Shown here in pieces: positions 27,123 to 35,223 of a DNA stretch of 64,000 nucleotides. The notes beneath the pieces were generated by a model. It saw nothing but the letters and a program-made list of their open reading frames with translations, made no database searches and had not been told where the DNA came from. Position 1 is the stretch's first letter. Every line of letters begins with the position of its first letter. This stretch comes from Pricia mediterranea (GTDB taxonomy: Bacteria > Bacteroidota > Bacteroidia > Flavobacteriales > Flavobacteriaceae), in contig NZ_JAVTTP010000001.1 in the NCBI RefSeq assembly GCF_032248455.1, positions 992,001 to 1,056,000 on the forward strand. The letters run 5' to 3'. The position numbers and the translations under genes were made by a program.

Positions 27123-28583
27123 ATGCACATACTTAATTTCAAAAGTACGTTTTTCATTTTGTTTTTGGCGGCTTGTTCCTGTGTAAACCCGTCCAAGGAA
27201 GAGAAGGCCGGCCCGGTGCGAATCGCTATGGCGGAAACGGAAGCCCTAGTACCGGAACCGGTCATTGTGGGGGCAAACAGAACAGAGGATTATATCGATT
27301 TACTCAAAGGCAAAAAAGTGGGGGTGGTCGCGAATCAGACCAGTGTGATATTTAAAGAGGACGAAGGTCAGGACGATTCTTTCCACGAACAAGATTCAAG
27401 AAGTAAGCTTGAGGAAAATGGGCGCAGCGGCGATAGGGAAATGGAGACCGGTGACGGACCAGGGATGCCGGAACATGGAAGCGGTGACGAAGTAAAGATA
27501 GATGGCTATTCGGCAAGACCGGTAACGCAAGACGGAAGACAGGGCTACGGGGAACGAAAGACTAAAAACGAAATCATCCGAACCCATTATACCCATTTGG
27601 TGGATTCTTTGCTTTCCCTAAAGGTGGATATAAAAAAGGTCTTCGCGCCCGAACACGGTTTTCGCGGAGAGGCGGATGCCGGGGAAAAGTTAAAGGATGG
27701 GACGGATAACCGAACGGGCCTGCCGTTGATTTCCCTCTACGGAAAAAACCGGAAGCCGTCGGCCGGGCAATTGCAAGACCTTGATGTAGTGCTTTTTGAT
27801 ATTCAGGATGTCGGGGTGCGCTTCTACACCTATATTGCCACCTTACAACTTGTTATGGAAGCCTGTGCCGAAAACGACGTTCCCATAATAGTTTTGGACC
27901 GTCCCAACCCGAACGGTCACTATGTTGATGGTCCAACCATGGAGGCCGCACATACCGGTTTCTTGGGAATGACCCAAATCCCTCTAGTTTACGGAATGAC
28001 CATAGGCGAATACGCTCGAATGATCAATGAAGAGGGATGGCTGAAAGATAATAAAAAGGCGGACCTCACTGTAATCCCATTAAAAAACTGGAACCACTGC
28101 ACCGATTATAACCTCCCGATACGGCCCTCGCCGAACCTACCGGACGATACAGCCATAACCCTCTATCCGAGCTTGGGCCTTTTTGAGGGCACCAACATCA
28201 ACGCCGGACGCGGCACGGAATTCCAGTTTCAACGTTACGGCGCCTCCTTTTTAGACAGCACCCAGTACAGTTTCACCTATGTACCCATGCCCAATTTTGG
28301 ATCAAAAAATCCTAAAGAGGAAGGAAAAAAGTGTTTCGGAAAAGACCTTTCCCAAAATCCCAGAATGCACGAAGTCACCTTGCAATGGGTCATCGACGCC
28401 TACACGAACTCTCTTGATAAAAGCAAAGTGTTCAACACCAAGGGTTTTACAAAGCATGCCGGTACCGCTGCACTACAACAACAGATCGAGGCCGGCAAGA
28501 CCGAAAAGGAAATTAAGGAAACCTGGCAGGGGGACTTAGAAAAATTCGGGAAGACACGGAAGAAGTATTTGATGTATCCGTAA
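27123..28583 (+). CDS. namZ: DUF1343 / NamZ-type exo-N-acetylmuramidase lipoprotein with in-frame insertion
   Basis: Predicted lipoprotein of 486 residues (lipobox LAAC at Cys18) in the NamZ family (GH171), which releases N-acetylmuramic acid from the ends of peptidoglycan fragments. Family landmarks are GKKVGVVANQTSVI (residues 63-76), VFAPEHGFRGEADAG (173-187), LFDIQDVGVRFYTYIAT (224-240), LDRPNPNGHYVDGP and GLFEGTNINAGRGTEFQFQRYGA. Between the first two landmarks, where the family normally needs only a few residues, about 79 residues (78-156, bases 27354-27590) of strongly hydrophilic, Gly/Glu/Asp/Arg-rich sequence are inserted without breaking the frame. Activity could be retained if the insert is a surface loop. 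Confidence 0.88.
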   Translation: MHILNFKSTFFILFLAACSCVNPSKEEKAGPVRIAMAETEALVPEPVIVGANRTEDYIDLLKGKKVGVVANQTSVIFKEDEGQDDSFHEQDSRSKLEENGRSGDREMETGDGPGMPEHGSGDEVKIDGYSARPVTQDGRQGYGERKTKNEIIRTHYTHLVDSLLSLKVDIKKVFAPEHGFRGEADAGEKLKDGTDNRTGLPLISLYGKNRKPSAGQLQDLDVVLFDIQDVGVRFYTYIATLQLVMEACAENDVPIIVLDRPNPNGHYVDGPTMEAAHTGFLGMTQIPLVYGMTIGEYARMINEEGWLKDNKKADLTVIPLKNWNHCTDYNLPIRPSPNLPDDTAITLYPSLGLFEGTNINAGRGTEFQFQRYGASFLDSTQYSFTYVPMPNFGSKNPKEEGKKCFGKDLSQNPRMHEVTLQWVIDAYTNSLDKSKVFNTKGFTKHAGTAALQQQIEAGKTEKEIKETWQGDLEKFGKTRKKYLMYP

Positions 28584-28624
28584 CCGGTCGCGTAGCCCGG
28601 CCCGTTTCGATGTTCCGGTTTTTT
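28582..28624 (+). terminator. Probable terminator after namZ
   Basis: AACCGG (28582-28587) pairs with CCGGTT (28615-28620), followed by more T. The stem includes the stop codon region. Confidence 0.45.
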
Positions 28625-28655
28625 CCGGGCGACCCATCGGACGCACGACCGAACA

Positions 28656-29504
28656 CTATCCGTCACCCTTGCACCTGGTCGTTCCCGTCGGCTTCCGATA
28701 TTTGTGAAACGGCTGTTTCAGCAATCCGCCAATACTACCATTCTCGACCTCATCGGGAAAAGTGTCCACTCCGTAAACAATAGCGTCGCGATCGCATTCC
28801 ATAAATGTTCCCAACAACCTATCCCAAATAGAGAATATATTTCCGTAATTCGAATCGGTATAGGGAAGCATATAGTGATGGTGTACTTTGTGCATATCGG
28901 GGGAAACGATAACCCAGCTTAGAGCTTTGTCCACCTGCCGGGGCAGCTTGATATTGGCATGCCCGAACTGGGTGGCGATTAGGGACAAAGATTGGTAAAG
29001 GAACACAATACCGATTGGCGTTCCGATGATAAAGACCCCCGCTAAGGTAAATCCGAAACGGATGACGCTTTCCAAAGGGTGGTGACGGTTCGCCGTAGTC
29101 GTATCGACGTTGTGATCGGTGTGGTGCACGAGGTGAACCATCCAAAGCGGCTTTACTTTGTGCTCGACGTAATGGGGAAGATATGCACCGACGAAGTCCA
29201 GCAATAATGTTCCCAAGACCACGTAGAGCCAGAGCGGCATTTCGGGCAGCCAATTAATCACTCCAAAATCGTTGACTGCGGTCCAATCCGCCGTCCGGAG
29301 TAAGAGAAAGGCCAATATAAAATTCACGAGAACGGTCGTCAGCGTGAAAAAAAGGTTGGGTACGGCATGTCTCCATTTTTTATAGGTGAACCTAAATAGT
29401 GGAACGGCGCCTTCCAACATCCAGAAAAAGCTTATGCCGCCCACTAATATCAACGAGCGGTGCAGGGAAGGGATGGTCTCGAAATAGTCGATGATAGCCT
29501 CCAT
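28656..29504 (-). CDS. Sterol desaturase / fatty acid hydroxylase family membrane protein
   Basis: Integral membrane di-iron enzyme of 282 residues with about four helices. The histidine boxes are clear: HYVEH near residue 112, HLVHHTDHN near 124, and HKVHHHY near 205, plus NRHHPLE. This family hydroxylates or desaturates lipids, carotenoids or sterol-like molecules; in flavobacteria the lipid substrate is not known for this branch. It converges on namZ and stands alone otherwise. Confidence 0.88.
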   Translation of the reverse strand: MEAIIDYFETIPSLHRSLILVGGISFFWMLEGAVPLFRFTYKKWRHAVPNLFFTLTTVLVNFILAFLLLRTADWTAVNDFGVINWLPEMPLWLYVVLGTLLLDFVGAYLPHYVEHKVKPLWMVHLVHHTDHNVDTTTANRHHPLESVIRFGFTLAGVFIIGTPIGIVFLYQSLSLIATQFGHANIKLPRQVDKALSWVIVSPDMHKVHHHYMLPYTDSNYGNIFSIWDRLLGTFMECDRDAIVYGVDTFPDEVENGSIGGLLKQPFHKYRKPTGTTRCKGDG

Positions 29505-29744
29505 CGGAATGTGGGATACGTTTTAAAAACTGAACTGTTCGGTCACAAATTACGACAAATACGGCGAATAAATGGGATTGATTTACTAGAACGGCCCCTT
29601 AGCTCATTGAACGGAACCGGTTCTCGTACTTCAATGCTCCTAAAGCTTTAATGGTTCTAAACTCACGAGCTAAAGCATTGTTCCTTGGTCAGCGCAGCGA
29701 CCCCTCTCCGATTGTTGTTGTCTCGGAACAGGATCTGCCATTTT

Positions 29745-30284
29745 CTACCTCCTACTTTCCGGTCTTTGGCGAGTGCGGCCGTCGTTTGTAAGCTTTTCCT
29801 TCATCGCTTCGACAATATTAAAGGCCGCCGGACAAATACCCACGTTCTTCAACGTCAGCTGTGAAATTTGTTGGAATTTTTTTCTGTCGGTATGGGGAAA
29901 TTCACGACAAGCCTTGGGTCTGACATCGTATATGGAACAACGGTTGTCCGCTCCCAAAAAAGCACAGGGTACTCCCTGCAACACATAATCCTTGTCTTCG
30001 TCGATACGGAGATGTTGTTCGATGAACGCTTGTGGTTTTTGTCTAAAGTGCTTGGCAATCCGTTCAATATCGGCATTCGTGAATAGTGGGCCGGTGGTCT
30101 TACAGCAATTCGCACACTTCAGGCAATCGGTACGCTCGAACTCCCTCTCATGCAGTTCCTGCATGATATAATCCAAATTTTTGGGCGGCTTCTTTTTTAG
30201 TCTTTTTAAAAACTTTTTGTTCTCACCGTGTTTTATTGCAGCCTTTTGAGGAAGTGTATCCAGTATTCGGTCCATCTTATCCAT
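29745..30284 (-). CDS. YkgJ-family cysteine-cluster protein
   Basis: Small cytoplasmic protein of 179 residues with a zinc- or iron-binding cysteine pattern: CLKCANCC near residue 54, VPCAFLGADNRCSIYDVRPKA-type segment near residue 106 followed by CREFPH, and GICPAA near residue 149. Function of the family is unknown. The N-terminus is basic (KKFLKRLKKKPPKN). The ATG is 7 bases behind an exact -7 box, and the gene diverges from the methyltransferase gene. Confidence 0.87.
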   Translation of the reverse strand: MDKMDRILDTLPQKAAIKHGENKKFLKRLKKKPPKNLDYIMQELHEREFERTDCLKCANCCKTTGPLFTNADIERIAKHFRQKPQAFIEQHLRIDEDKDYVLQGVPCAFLGADNRCSIYDVRPKACREFPHTDRKKFQQISQLTLKNVGICPAAFNIVEAMKEKLTNDGRTRQRPESRR

Positions 30285-30291
30285 GTCGGTC

Positions 30292-30324
30292 CAAAGCTAA
30301 AAAAGAAATAGGAAACTCGGACAA
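30292..30324 (-). promoter_or_regulatory. Promoter of the YkgJ gene, nearly leaderless
   Basis: TAGCTTTG (30299-30292) with TTTTG 22 bases further upstream (to 30324). The box ends 7 bases before the ATG. Confidence 0.6.
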
Positions 30325-30346
30325 AATGTCGATTTTTGCATTCGTT

Positions 30347-31048
30347 ATGAAAGATTTATTCGGACATGCGCTCTTGGAATATCAGAACGGAAAGTATTCG
30401 GAAGACATCGAAACCTCATCCTCGTTGGATGAACATGACGTGATGCCCCTGCCCTATCTCTTTCGGGGATATGGGGACATGCCATCCATCGAAAAAAAGG
30501 CCTTACAACACTGCAAGGGGCGCATACTTGACATCGGATGCGGGGCCGGAAGCCATTGCATATATTTACAACGAAAAGGATTTGAGGTCATAGCCTTGGA
30601 CAGCTCGAAAGGAGCCATTGAAACCTGCGGACTTCGGGGAATCAAAAACAGGATACATACCGATATCCTCGATTTTAATCAAGGAAAATTCGACACGCTG
30701 CTGATGCTGATGAACGGTATAGGTATTGTCGGAAAATTGGAAAATCTCGGCCGTTATCTTGAGCATCTAAAAACCCTATTGCGACCTGACGGGCAGATCT
30801 TGTTAGATTCAAGCGATATTATCTATATGTTCGATGATGCCGATGACGGACGCACATACGTTGCCAATTCCGATAGGTACTACGGGGAGGTGGAGTTTAG
30901 CCTACGTTACAAGAATCACAAAGGCGCAGCTTTTTCTTGGTTATATGTCGATTATCGTACCTTGCGCAGCATCGCCGAAACCTGCGGAATCCGGTGTGAG
31001 ATTGTAGAAAAAGGCGAACATTACGACTATTTGGCCCGATTGTGGTAA
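30347..31048 (+). CDS. Class I SAM-dependent methyltransferase
   Basis: Cytoplasmic methyltransferase of 233 residues. The SAM-binding motif I is LDIGCGAGSHCIYL, followed by motif II VIALDSSKGAIE and the later DTLLMLMNGIGIV and LRPDGQILLDSSD. Substrate unknown. The frame is open further upstream, with an ATG at 30326, but the homologous sequence begins at MKDLFGHALLEYQNGKY and a near-consensus box GATTTTTG ends 8 bases before the ATG at 30347, so this start is preferred. Divergent from the YkgJ gene. Confidence 0.85.
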   Translation: MKDLFGHALLEYQNGKYSEDIETSSSLDEHDVMPLPYLFRGYGDMPSIEKKALQHCKGRILDIGCGAGSHCIYLQRKGFEVIALDSSKGAIETCGLRGIKNRIHTDILDFNQGKFDTLLMLMNGIGIVGKLENLGRYLEHLKTLLRPDGQILLDSSDIIYMFDDADDGRTYVANSDRYYGEVEFSLRYKNHKGAAFSWLYVDYRTLRSIAETCGIRCEIVEKGEHYDYLARLW

Positions 31049-31120
31049 TCTTTATTAATCGCTGTACCGTACATACGGTTCATCTTACTTTTACGTTATC
31101 CCTAATAGAAACACTAGATC

Positions 31121-32050
31121 ATGAAAAAGATAAGCTTCCCTATTTTAATCCTATTTTGCTTGGGCTTGCTCCTTAGCTGTTCCAAAGATGCAGATGACGA
31201 TTTGCCACAAAATCCTACCGCAGTCGATACCACGGCCAACCTAAAGAAAACCGGGGATTCGGCCAAAGACCTGCTAGCTAACGCAGATTACGACAAGTTA
31301 CATGTCGAGATTGCCTATGTCAAAGGGTTTCGGCCCACTCAGGCCGCCATGGATGGGTTCGTTGCCTATCTGAAGTCAAGAACTTTTAAGGAAGAAATCA
31401 ATCTGGTTTATAGTGAATTGCCCTCCCCCGATAAGGAAAAGCTGACCTTGGACGAAATCGCCGAGCTGGAAAAAAAGCACAGAACGGTATATAACCAAGG
31501 CAAAACCTTAGGGGTTTACATATATTTTGCCGATGCCCCGGCCGAGGAGGATGATGAAGACAAAGATCTCGTCACTCTTGGCGCCGTTTACCGGAACACC
31601 TCCATGATCATTCACGAATCGACCGTACGCAAATTGGCGGGCCAGAGCATCTTCATTACCGATGCCGATGTCGAAAGCTCTACCCTGAACCACGAATTCG
31701 GTCACCTTCTCGGGCTGGTCAATTTGGGCATCTCACCTGTCAATGACCATGAGGATATTCAGACGGATGCGAACGGAGAACCTGTTTTAGACGATAAAGG
31801 CAACACTATGGGTAATAACCATTGCAATGTCAACGGATGCCTGATGAACGCCGAACTGCAATTCGGCGGAAGTGCGAAGGGGAAGAATGCTCTACGTACC
31901 TCAAAAAACGGAGACGGAATTTCGGCCGAATGTCGGTTAAGCGGTAAAAGCGTTCTCAAAATGTTGAAGTCACGGACCGCGAAGGGTGGCTTGGCCCCAG
32001 GTTTGGATAGTGAATGTATTCTGGATTTACAGACAAATGGCGGGCGGTGA
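31121..32050 (+). CDS. Metzincin-like zinc metalloprotease lipoprotein
   Basis: Predicted lipoprotein of 309 residues (lipobox LLLSC near Cys20). The zinc motif is NHEFGHLLGLVN near residue 190: HExxHxxG as in metzincins, but the usual third histidine is Asn. A histidine a few residues later (NDHEDI) is a candidate third ligand, and CNVNGCLMN near residue 243 provides a Met-turn-like segment with two cysteines. A near-consensus box TACTTTTA lies at 31086-31093. Related flavobacterial proteins are annotated as membrane metalloproteases; the substrate is unknown. Stand-alone gene. Confidence 0.75.
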   Translation: MKKISFPILILFCLGLLLSCSKDADDDLPQNPTAVDTTANLKKTGDSAKDLLANADYDKLHVEIAYVKGFRPTQAAMDGFVAYLKSRTFKEEINLVYSELPSPDKEKLTLDEIAELEKKHRTVYNQGKTLGVYIYFADAPAEEDDEDKDLVTLGAVYRNTSMIIHESTVRKLAGQSIFITDADVESSTLNHEFGHLLGLVNLGISPVNDHEDIQTDANGEPVLDDKGNTMGNNHCNVNGCLMNAELQFGGSAKGKNALRTSKNGDGISAECRLSGKSVLKMLKSRTAKGGLAPGLDSECILDLQTNGGR

Positions 32051-32174
32051 TTTCAGCTCAAAACGGCAGCGGCAATTGGCCGTAAAGAAGTTCAAACAAT
32101 CCCTAATGTTTTCGGTTTTCAGCGCTTGACGTGCTAAGAGACCTTCTTTGAATTGTGTCAGTTCGAAACGATTA

Positions 32175-32822
32175 CTAAGGTATATTCAAATACTTGTGCG
32201 TTTGCAATGACACTTTCCACTTGGGGTTTGCCATGACGTAATCAACGATCATCGGGGTTACCTTGTCCCGAACGCTCCATTCGGGCTGTAGGTATAAAAT
32301 ACAATCGCTATTCGTTTTGGCCGCCTCCTGTTCGGCAAAAATCAAGTCATGTTTGTTATAGACGATGACCTTGAGCTCGTTGGCCTTGGCGTAGATGGGC
32401 TCCTTTGGTAGTTTGTTTTTCTTTGGGGACAGGCAGATCCAGTCCCATATCCCAGTTAAGGGATAGGCCCCCGACGTCTCGATATGGATGTTCAGATTTT
32501 CGGACTTCAAGGCTTCCGTCAAGGGCTGCATGTTCCAAGTGAGGGGTTCACCGCCCGTGATGACTATCGTATCGGATAATCTAGCGGCATTTTCGACAAT
32601 CTGTCGAATGCCGGTCGGCGGATGGGTCTCGGCGTTCCAGCTTTCCTTAACGTCGCACCAGTGGCAACCCACGTCGCAGCCTCCCACCCGAATAAAATAA
32701 GCGGCCGTACCTTTATGGAAACCTTCGCCCTGAATGGTATAGAATTCCTCCATCAAGGGCAATAGCAAGCCTTGGTCCACTAACGCGGTCACCTCATCTT
32801 TCGACACTTCATTTTCTACCAT
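32175..32822 (-). CDS. queE: 7-carboxy-7-deazaguanine synthase
   Basis: Radical-SAM enzyme of 215 residues that contracts 6-carboxytetrahydropterin to 7-carboxy-7-deazaguanine, a step to queuosine and other deazapurines. The iron-sulfur cluster motif is CDVGCHWC in RVGGCDVGCHWCDVKESW, preceded by the QueE signature FYTIQGEGFHKGTAAYFIR and followed by VITGGEPL. The frame stays open to a TTG at 32858, but an exact promoter box TATCTTTG ends 4 bases before the ATG at 32822, so that start is used. No other queuosine gene is nearby. Confidence 0.92.
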   Translation of the reverse strand: MVENEVSKDEVTALVDQGLLLPLMEEFYTIQGEGFHKGTAAYFIRVGGCDVGCHWCDVKESWNAETHPPTGIRQIVENAARLSDTIVITGGEPLTWNMQPLTEALKSENLNIHIETSGAYPLTGIWDWICLSPKKNKLPKEPIYAKANELKVIVYNKHDLIFAEQEAAKTNSDCILYLQPEWSVRDKVTPMIVDYVMANPKWKVSLQTHKYLNIP

Positions 32823-32826
32823 GGCG

Positions 32827-32858
32827 CAAAGATACGGCATGCGGGTTCCAAAACCCAA
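32827..32858 (-). promoter_or_regulatory. Promoter of queE, apparently leaderless
   Basis: TATCTTTG (32834-32827) lies 4 bases before the ATG, with a TTG about 21 bases upstream of the box. Confidence 0.55.
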
Positions 32859-32914
32859 ATTCCAAATTCAGATTCAGTTTGAGGGCGAGATCTGAATTAG
32901 TTGATCGTGGCAGG

Positions 32915-32950
32915 CATAAACTCCTAAACTAATAAACCCATAAACTCAAA
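32915..32950. repeat. ATAAACTC / CTAAACTAATAAACCC word repeat
   Basis: Sister of the tracts at 11349, 25645 and 43401; lies between the divergent queE and HerA-like genes, just before the -7 box of the latter. Confidence 0.5.
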
Positions 32951-32956
32951 AACCCT

Positions 32957-32964
32957 TATTTTTG
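32957..32964 (+). promoter_or_regulatory. -7 box TATTTTTG of the HerA-like ATPase gene
   Basis: Exact TAnnTTTG, 17 bases before the ATG at 32982. Confidence 0.55.
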
Positions 32965-32981
32965 GGCCAAAATATACCACT

Positions 32982-34484
32982 ATGCGTACCGAAGAGGACT
33001 TTCGCGAACATATTGACGAAGGCTACGCTACCAAAGGTGATGCTATCGTCTTGGGAGCGGCTATGCTAGATGGCAAAGCGGTTGCGAACTCCTTAGTCAA
33101 GCTACCCCTGGAAACCATGAACAGGCACGGGCTCATCGCCGGTGCAACAGGTACCGGTAAGACCAAGTCCCTGCAGGTGTTAGCCGAAAATCTCTCCGAA
33201 AAAGGAGTACCCGTGCTGCTGATGGACCTTAAAGGCGATTTAAGCGGACTGGCGCAACCGAGTCCGGGACATTCCAAGATCGACGAGCGCCATGCACAGA
33301 TAGGTATCCCTTTTGAGCCGAAAAGCTTTCCCGTTGAAATACTTTCCCTTTCCGAACAGGACGGTGTCAAATTAAGGGCGACCGTTTCAGAGTTCGGACC
33401 CGTGCTGCTCTCGCGCATCCTAGACCTATCGGAAACGCAGCAAGGAATCGTCGCGGTGGTCTTCAAGTACTGTGATGACAATAAGCTTCCTTTGTTAGAC
33501 CTTAAGGATTTTAAAAAAGTGCTTCAGTATGCGACCGGGGAAGGAAAATCGGAGTTCACCAAAGATTACGGCCGTATATCGACCCGTTCAACAGGTACCA
33601 TCCTCAGAAAGATTATCGAACTGGAACAGCAGGGTGCGGAGCTTTTTTTCGGGGAAAAATCCTTCGAGGTGAACGATCTAACGCGAATCGATGACAAAGG
33701 AAAAGGCTACATCAACATCTTGAGGCTGACCGATATCCAAAACCGCCCCAAGCTCTTTTCCACATTTATGCTCAGTCTATTAGCCGAGATATACGACACC
33801 TTCCCTGAACAGGGCGACAGCGAAAAGCCGGAACTCATTCTCTTTATCGACGAGGCCCACCTTATTTTTAATGAAGCGTCGAAAGCACTGTTGGACCAGA
33901 TCGAGAGTATTGTAAAATTGATCCGCTCCAAAGGCATCGGCCTGTACTTCGTAACCCAAAACCCTACCGATGTACCGAACGAGGTATTGGCCCAACTCGG
34001 TTTGAAAGTACAACACGCCCTGCGCGCATTTACGGCAAGGGACAGGAAGGCGATAAAGCTGACTGCAGAAAATTACCCGGAATCGGATTATTACGACACC
34101 AAGCAAGCCTTGACCTCACTGGGTATCGGGGAGGCCCTTGTGTCCGCTCTGGATGAAAAGGGAAGGCCGACGCCCTTGGCCGCAACCCTACTCCGTGCCC
34201 CCATGAGCCGTATGGACGTGCTGACAGAAAAGGAACTCGCAACGGTTATCGGTAGCTCGGATCTGGTGGACAAATACAACGAGAGCATCGACCGAGAAAG
34301 TGCCTATGAAATCTTGAACAATAAAATAGAAAAGGCGGAAGCACTGGCTAAACAGGAGGAAGAAAAACCGAAAGCTCCAAGCCGAAGGACCACCAGCAAC
34401 AGAATGAATCCTGTAATCAAGGTGTTGACCAGCGCTACTTTCATCCGTGGTGTCCTGGGTATTTTGAAAAAGGTTATGCGGTGA
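32982..34484 (+). CDS. DUF853 HerA-like helicase/ATPase
   Basis: Cytoplasmic P-loop ATPase of 500 residues in the HerA/FtsK superfamily (DUF853). Walker A is GATGTGKTKS near residue 54 and Walker B is LILFIDEAHLIF near residue 286; the sensor segment is GLYFVTQNPTDVPNEVL and an arginine-finger-like QHALRAFTARDRKA follows. The C-terminus is basic and ends with a short hydrophobic helix. Members are presumed DNA translocases or helicases; a precise function is not established. No nuclease partner (NurA) lies nearby. Confidence 0.88.
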   Translation: MRTEEDFREHIDEGYATKGDAIVLGAAMLDGKAVANSLVKLPLETMNRHGLIAGATGTGKTKSLQVLAENLSEKGVPVLLMDLKGDLSGLAQPSPGHSKIDERHAQIGIPFEPKSFPVEILSLSEQDGVKLRATVSEFGPVLLSRILDLSETQQGIVAVVFKYCDDNKLPLLDLKDFKKVLQYATGEGKSEFTKDYGRISTRSTGTILRKIIELEQQGAELFFGEKSFEVNDLTRIDDKGKGYINILRLTDIQNRPKLFSTFMLSLLAEIYDTFPEQGDSEKPELILFIDEAHLIFNEASKALLDQIESIVKLIRSKGIGLYFVTQNPTDVPNEVLAQLGLKVQHALRAFTARDRKAIKLTAENYPESDYYDTKQALTSLGIGEALVSALDEKGRPTPLAATLLRAPMSRMDVLTEKELATVIGSSDLVDKYNESIDRESAYEILNNKIEKAEALAKQEEEKPKAPSRRTTSNRMNPVIKVLTSATFIRGVLGILKKVMR

Positions 34485-34485
34485 T

Positions 34486-34510
34486 GTTGGCCGTTGTTAG
34501 TCGTTAACGA
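34486..34510. repeat. GTTGTTAGTCGTTAACG word repeat
   Basis: Short tract directly after the HerA-like gene; same vocabulary as 1111-1212 and 16378-16407. Confidence 0.35.
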
Positions 34511-34518
34511 TATTTTTG
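34511..34518 (+). promoter_or_regulatory. -7 box TATTTTTG of the small lipoprotein gene
   Basis: Exact TAnnTTTG ending 21 bases before the ATG at 34540. It overlaps an in-frame TTG that might be mistaken for the start. Confidence 0.5.
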
Positions 34519-34539
34519 AATAAACCCATATCCAAACCA

Positions 34540-35088
34540 ATGAGAGCCATTTTATCCACATTATTTGTTATTCTTTTGCTGCTAAGCTGCGAAGAAAAAA
34601 CCGACACCACCTTTTTGGTTACCGAAGATGCAATAGGAAAGCTCGATAAAATCAGCCTGGCCCGTGACCTGGACATCATTTATGAGAACGATTCCATCGT
34701 AAGGGACTCGACCTATGTCAACGCCGCAAACAACAGTAAAAGAATCAAAATTTACGAAAAGGGAGGTAAAAAGTTGTTGACCTTGACCCCTAATTCGGAC
34801 AGCATCCCCTCGATTGAAAATATCCGCATCGAAGATTCTCGTTTCGTGACCGAAGGGGGCGTGGGGCTTAATAGTACGTTCAAGGATATCAAAGATAATT
34901 ATTCCATTCGCAAAGTAATTACTTCGATGAACAACGTGGTGATCCTTCTGAAGGACAGTGATATCTACTTTACTATCAGTAAAGAGCAACTGCCCTCAAG
35001 TTTGCGCTATGCATCGAGTGTAAACATTGAAGCGGTACAGATTCCCGATGATGCCAAGATAAAATATATGATGGTGGGGTGGGATTAA
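34540..35088 (+). CDS. Hypothetical lipoprotein
   Basis: Predicted lipoprotein of 182 residues with lipobox LLLSC near Cys16. The mature part mixes short strands and turns (IKIYEKGGKKLLTLTP, NIRIEDSRFVTEGGVGLNSTF, VVILLKDSDIYFTISKEQLP) without cysteines or catalytic motifs; it reads like a small beta-rich domain. No family recognised. The start at 34540 is preferred because an upstream TTG sits in the promoter box. Confidence 0.75.
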   Translation: MRAILSTLFVILLLLSCEEKTDTTFLVTEDAIGKLDKISLARDLDIIYENDSIVRDSTYVNAANNSKRIKIYEKGGKKLLTLTPNSDSIPSIENIRIEDSRFVTEGGVGLNSTFKDIKDNYSIRKVITSMNNVVILLKDSDIYFTISKEQLPSSLRYASSVNIEAVQIPDDAKIKYMMVGWD

Positions 35089-35186
35089 TTGTGACCGGAC
35101 CCGTGAGCGTCTATCCGCTTTCGGTAGAGACTGCCCTATGAGCTTCTCACTAATTTGGCCGCCGCGAAGACCGTGAATTATGTTTA

Positions 35187-35194
35187 TAGTTTTG
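35187..35194 (+). promoter_or_regulatory. -7 box TAGTTTTG of the alpha/beta hydrolase gene
   Basis: Exact TAnnTTTG, 29 bases before the ATG at 35224. Confidence 0.45.
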
Positions 35195-35223
35195 AATACC
35201 TAATTCCTTTTTCCAAATTTCCT

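Noticed and set aside
27354-27590. Frameshift or assembly error as explanation of the NamZ insert
   Set aside because: The frame remains open across the whole insert, and both flanks match the family without shift; an error cannot be excluded, but no sign of one is visible.
29580-29744. Possible tRNA or structured RNA between the sterol desaturase and YkgJ genes
   Set aside because: A CAATGCT/AGCATTG pair is visible, but no cloverleaf, anticodon arm or T-loop could be built.
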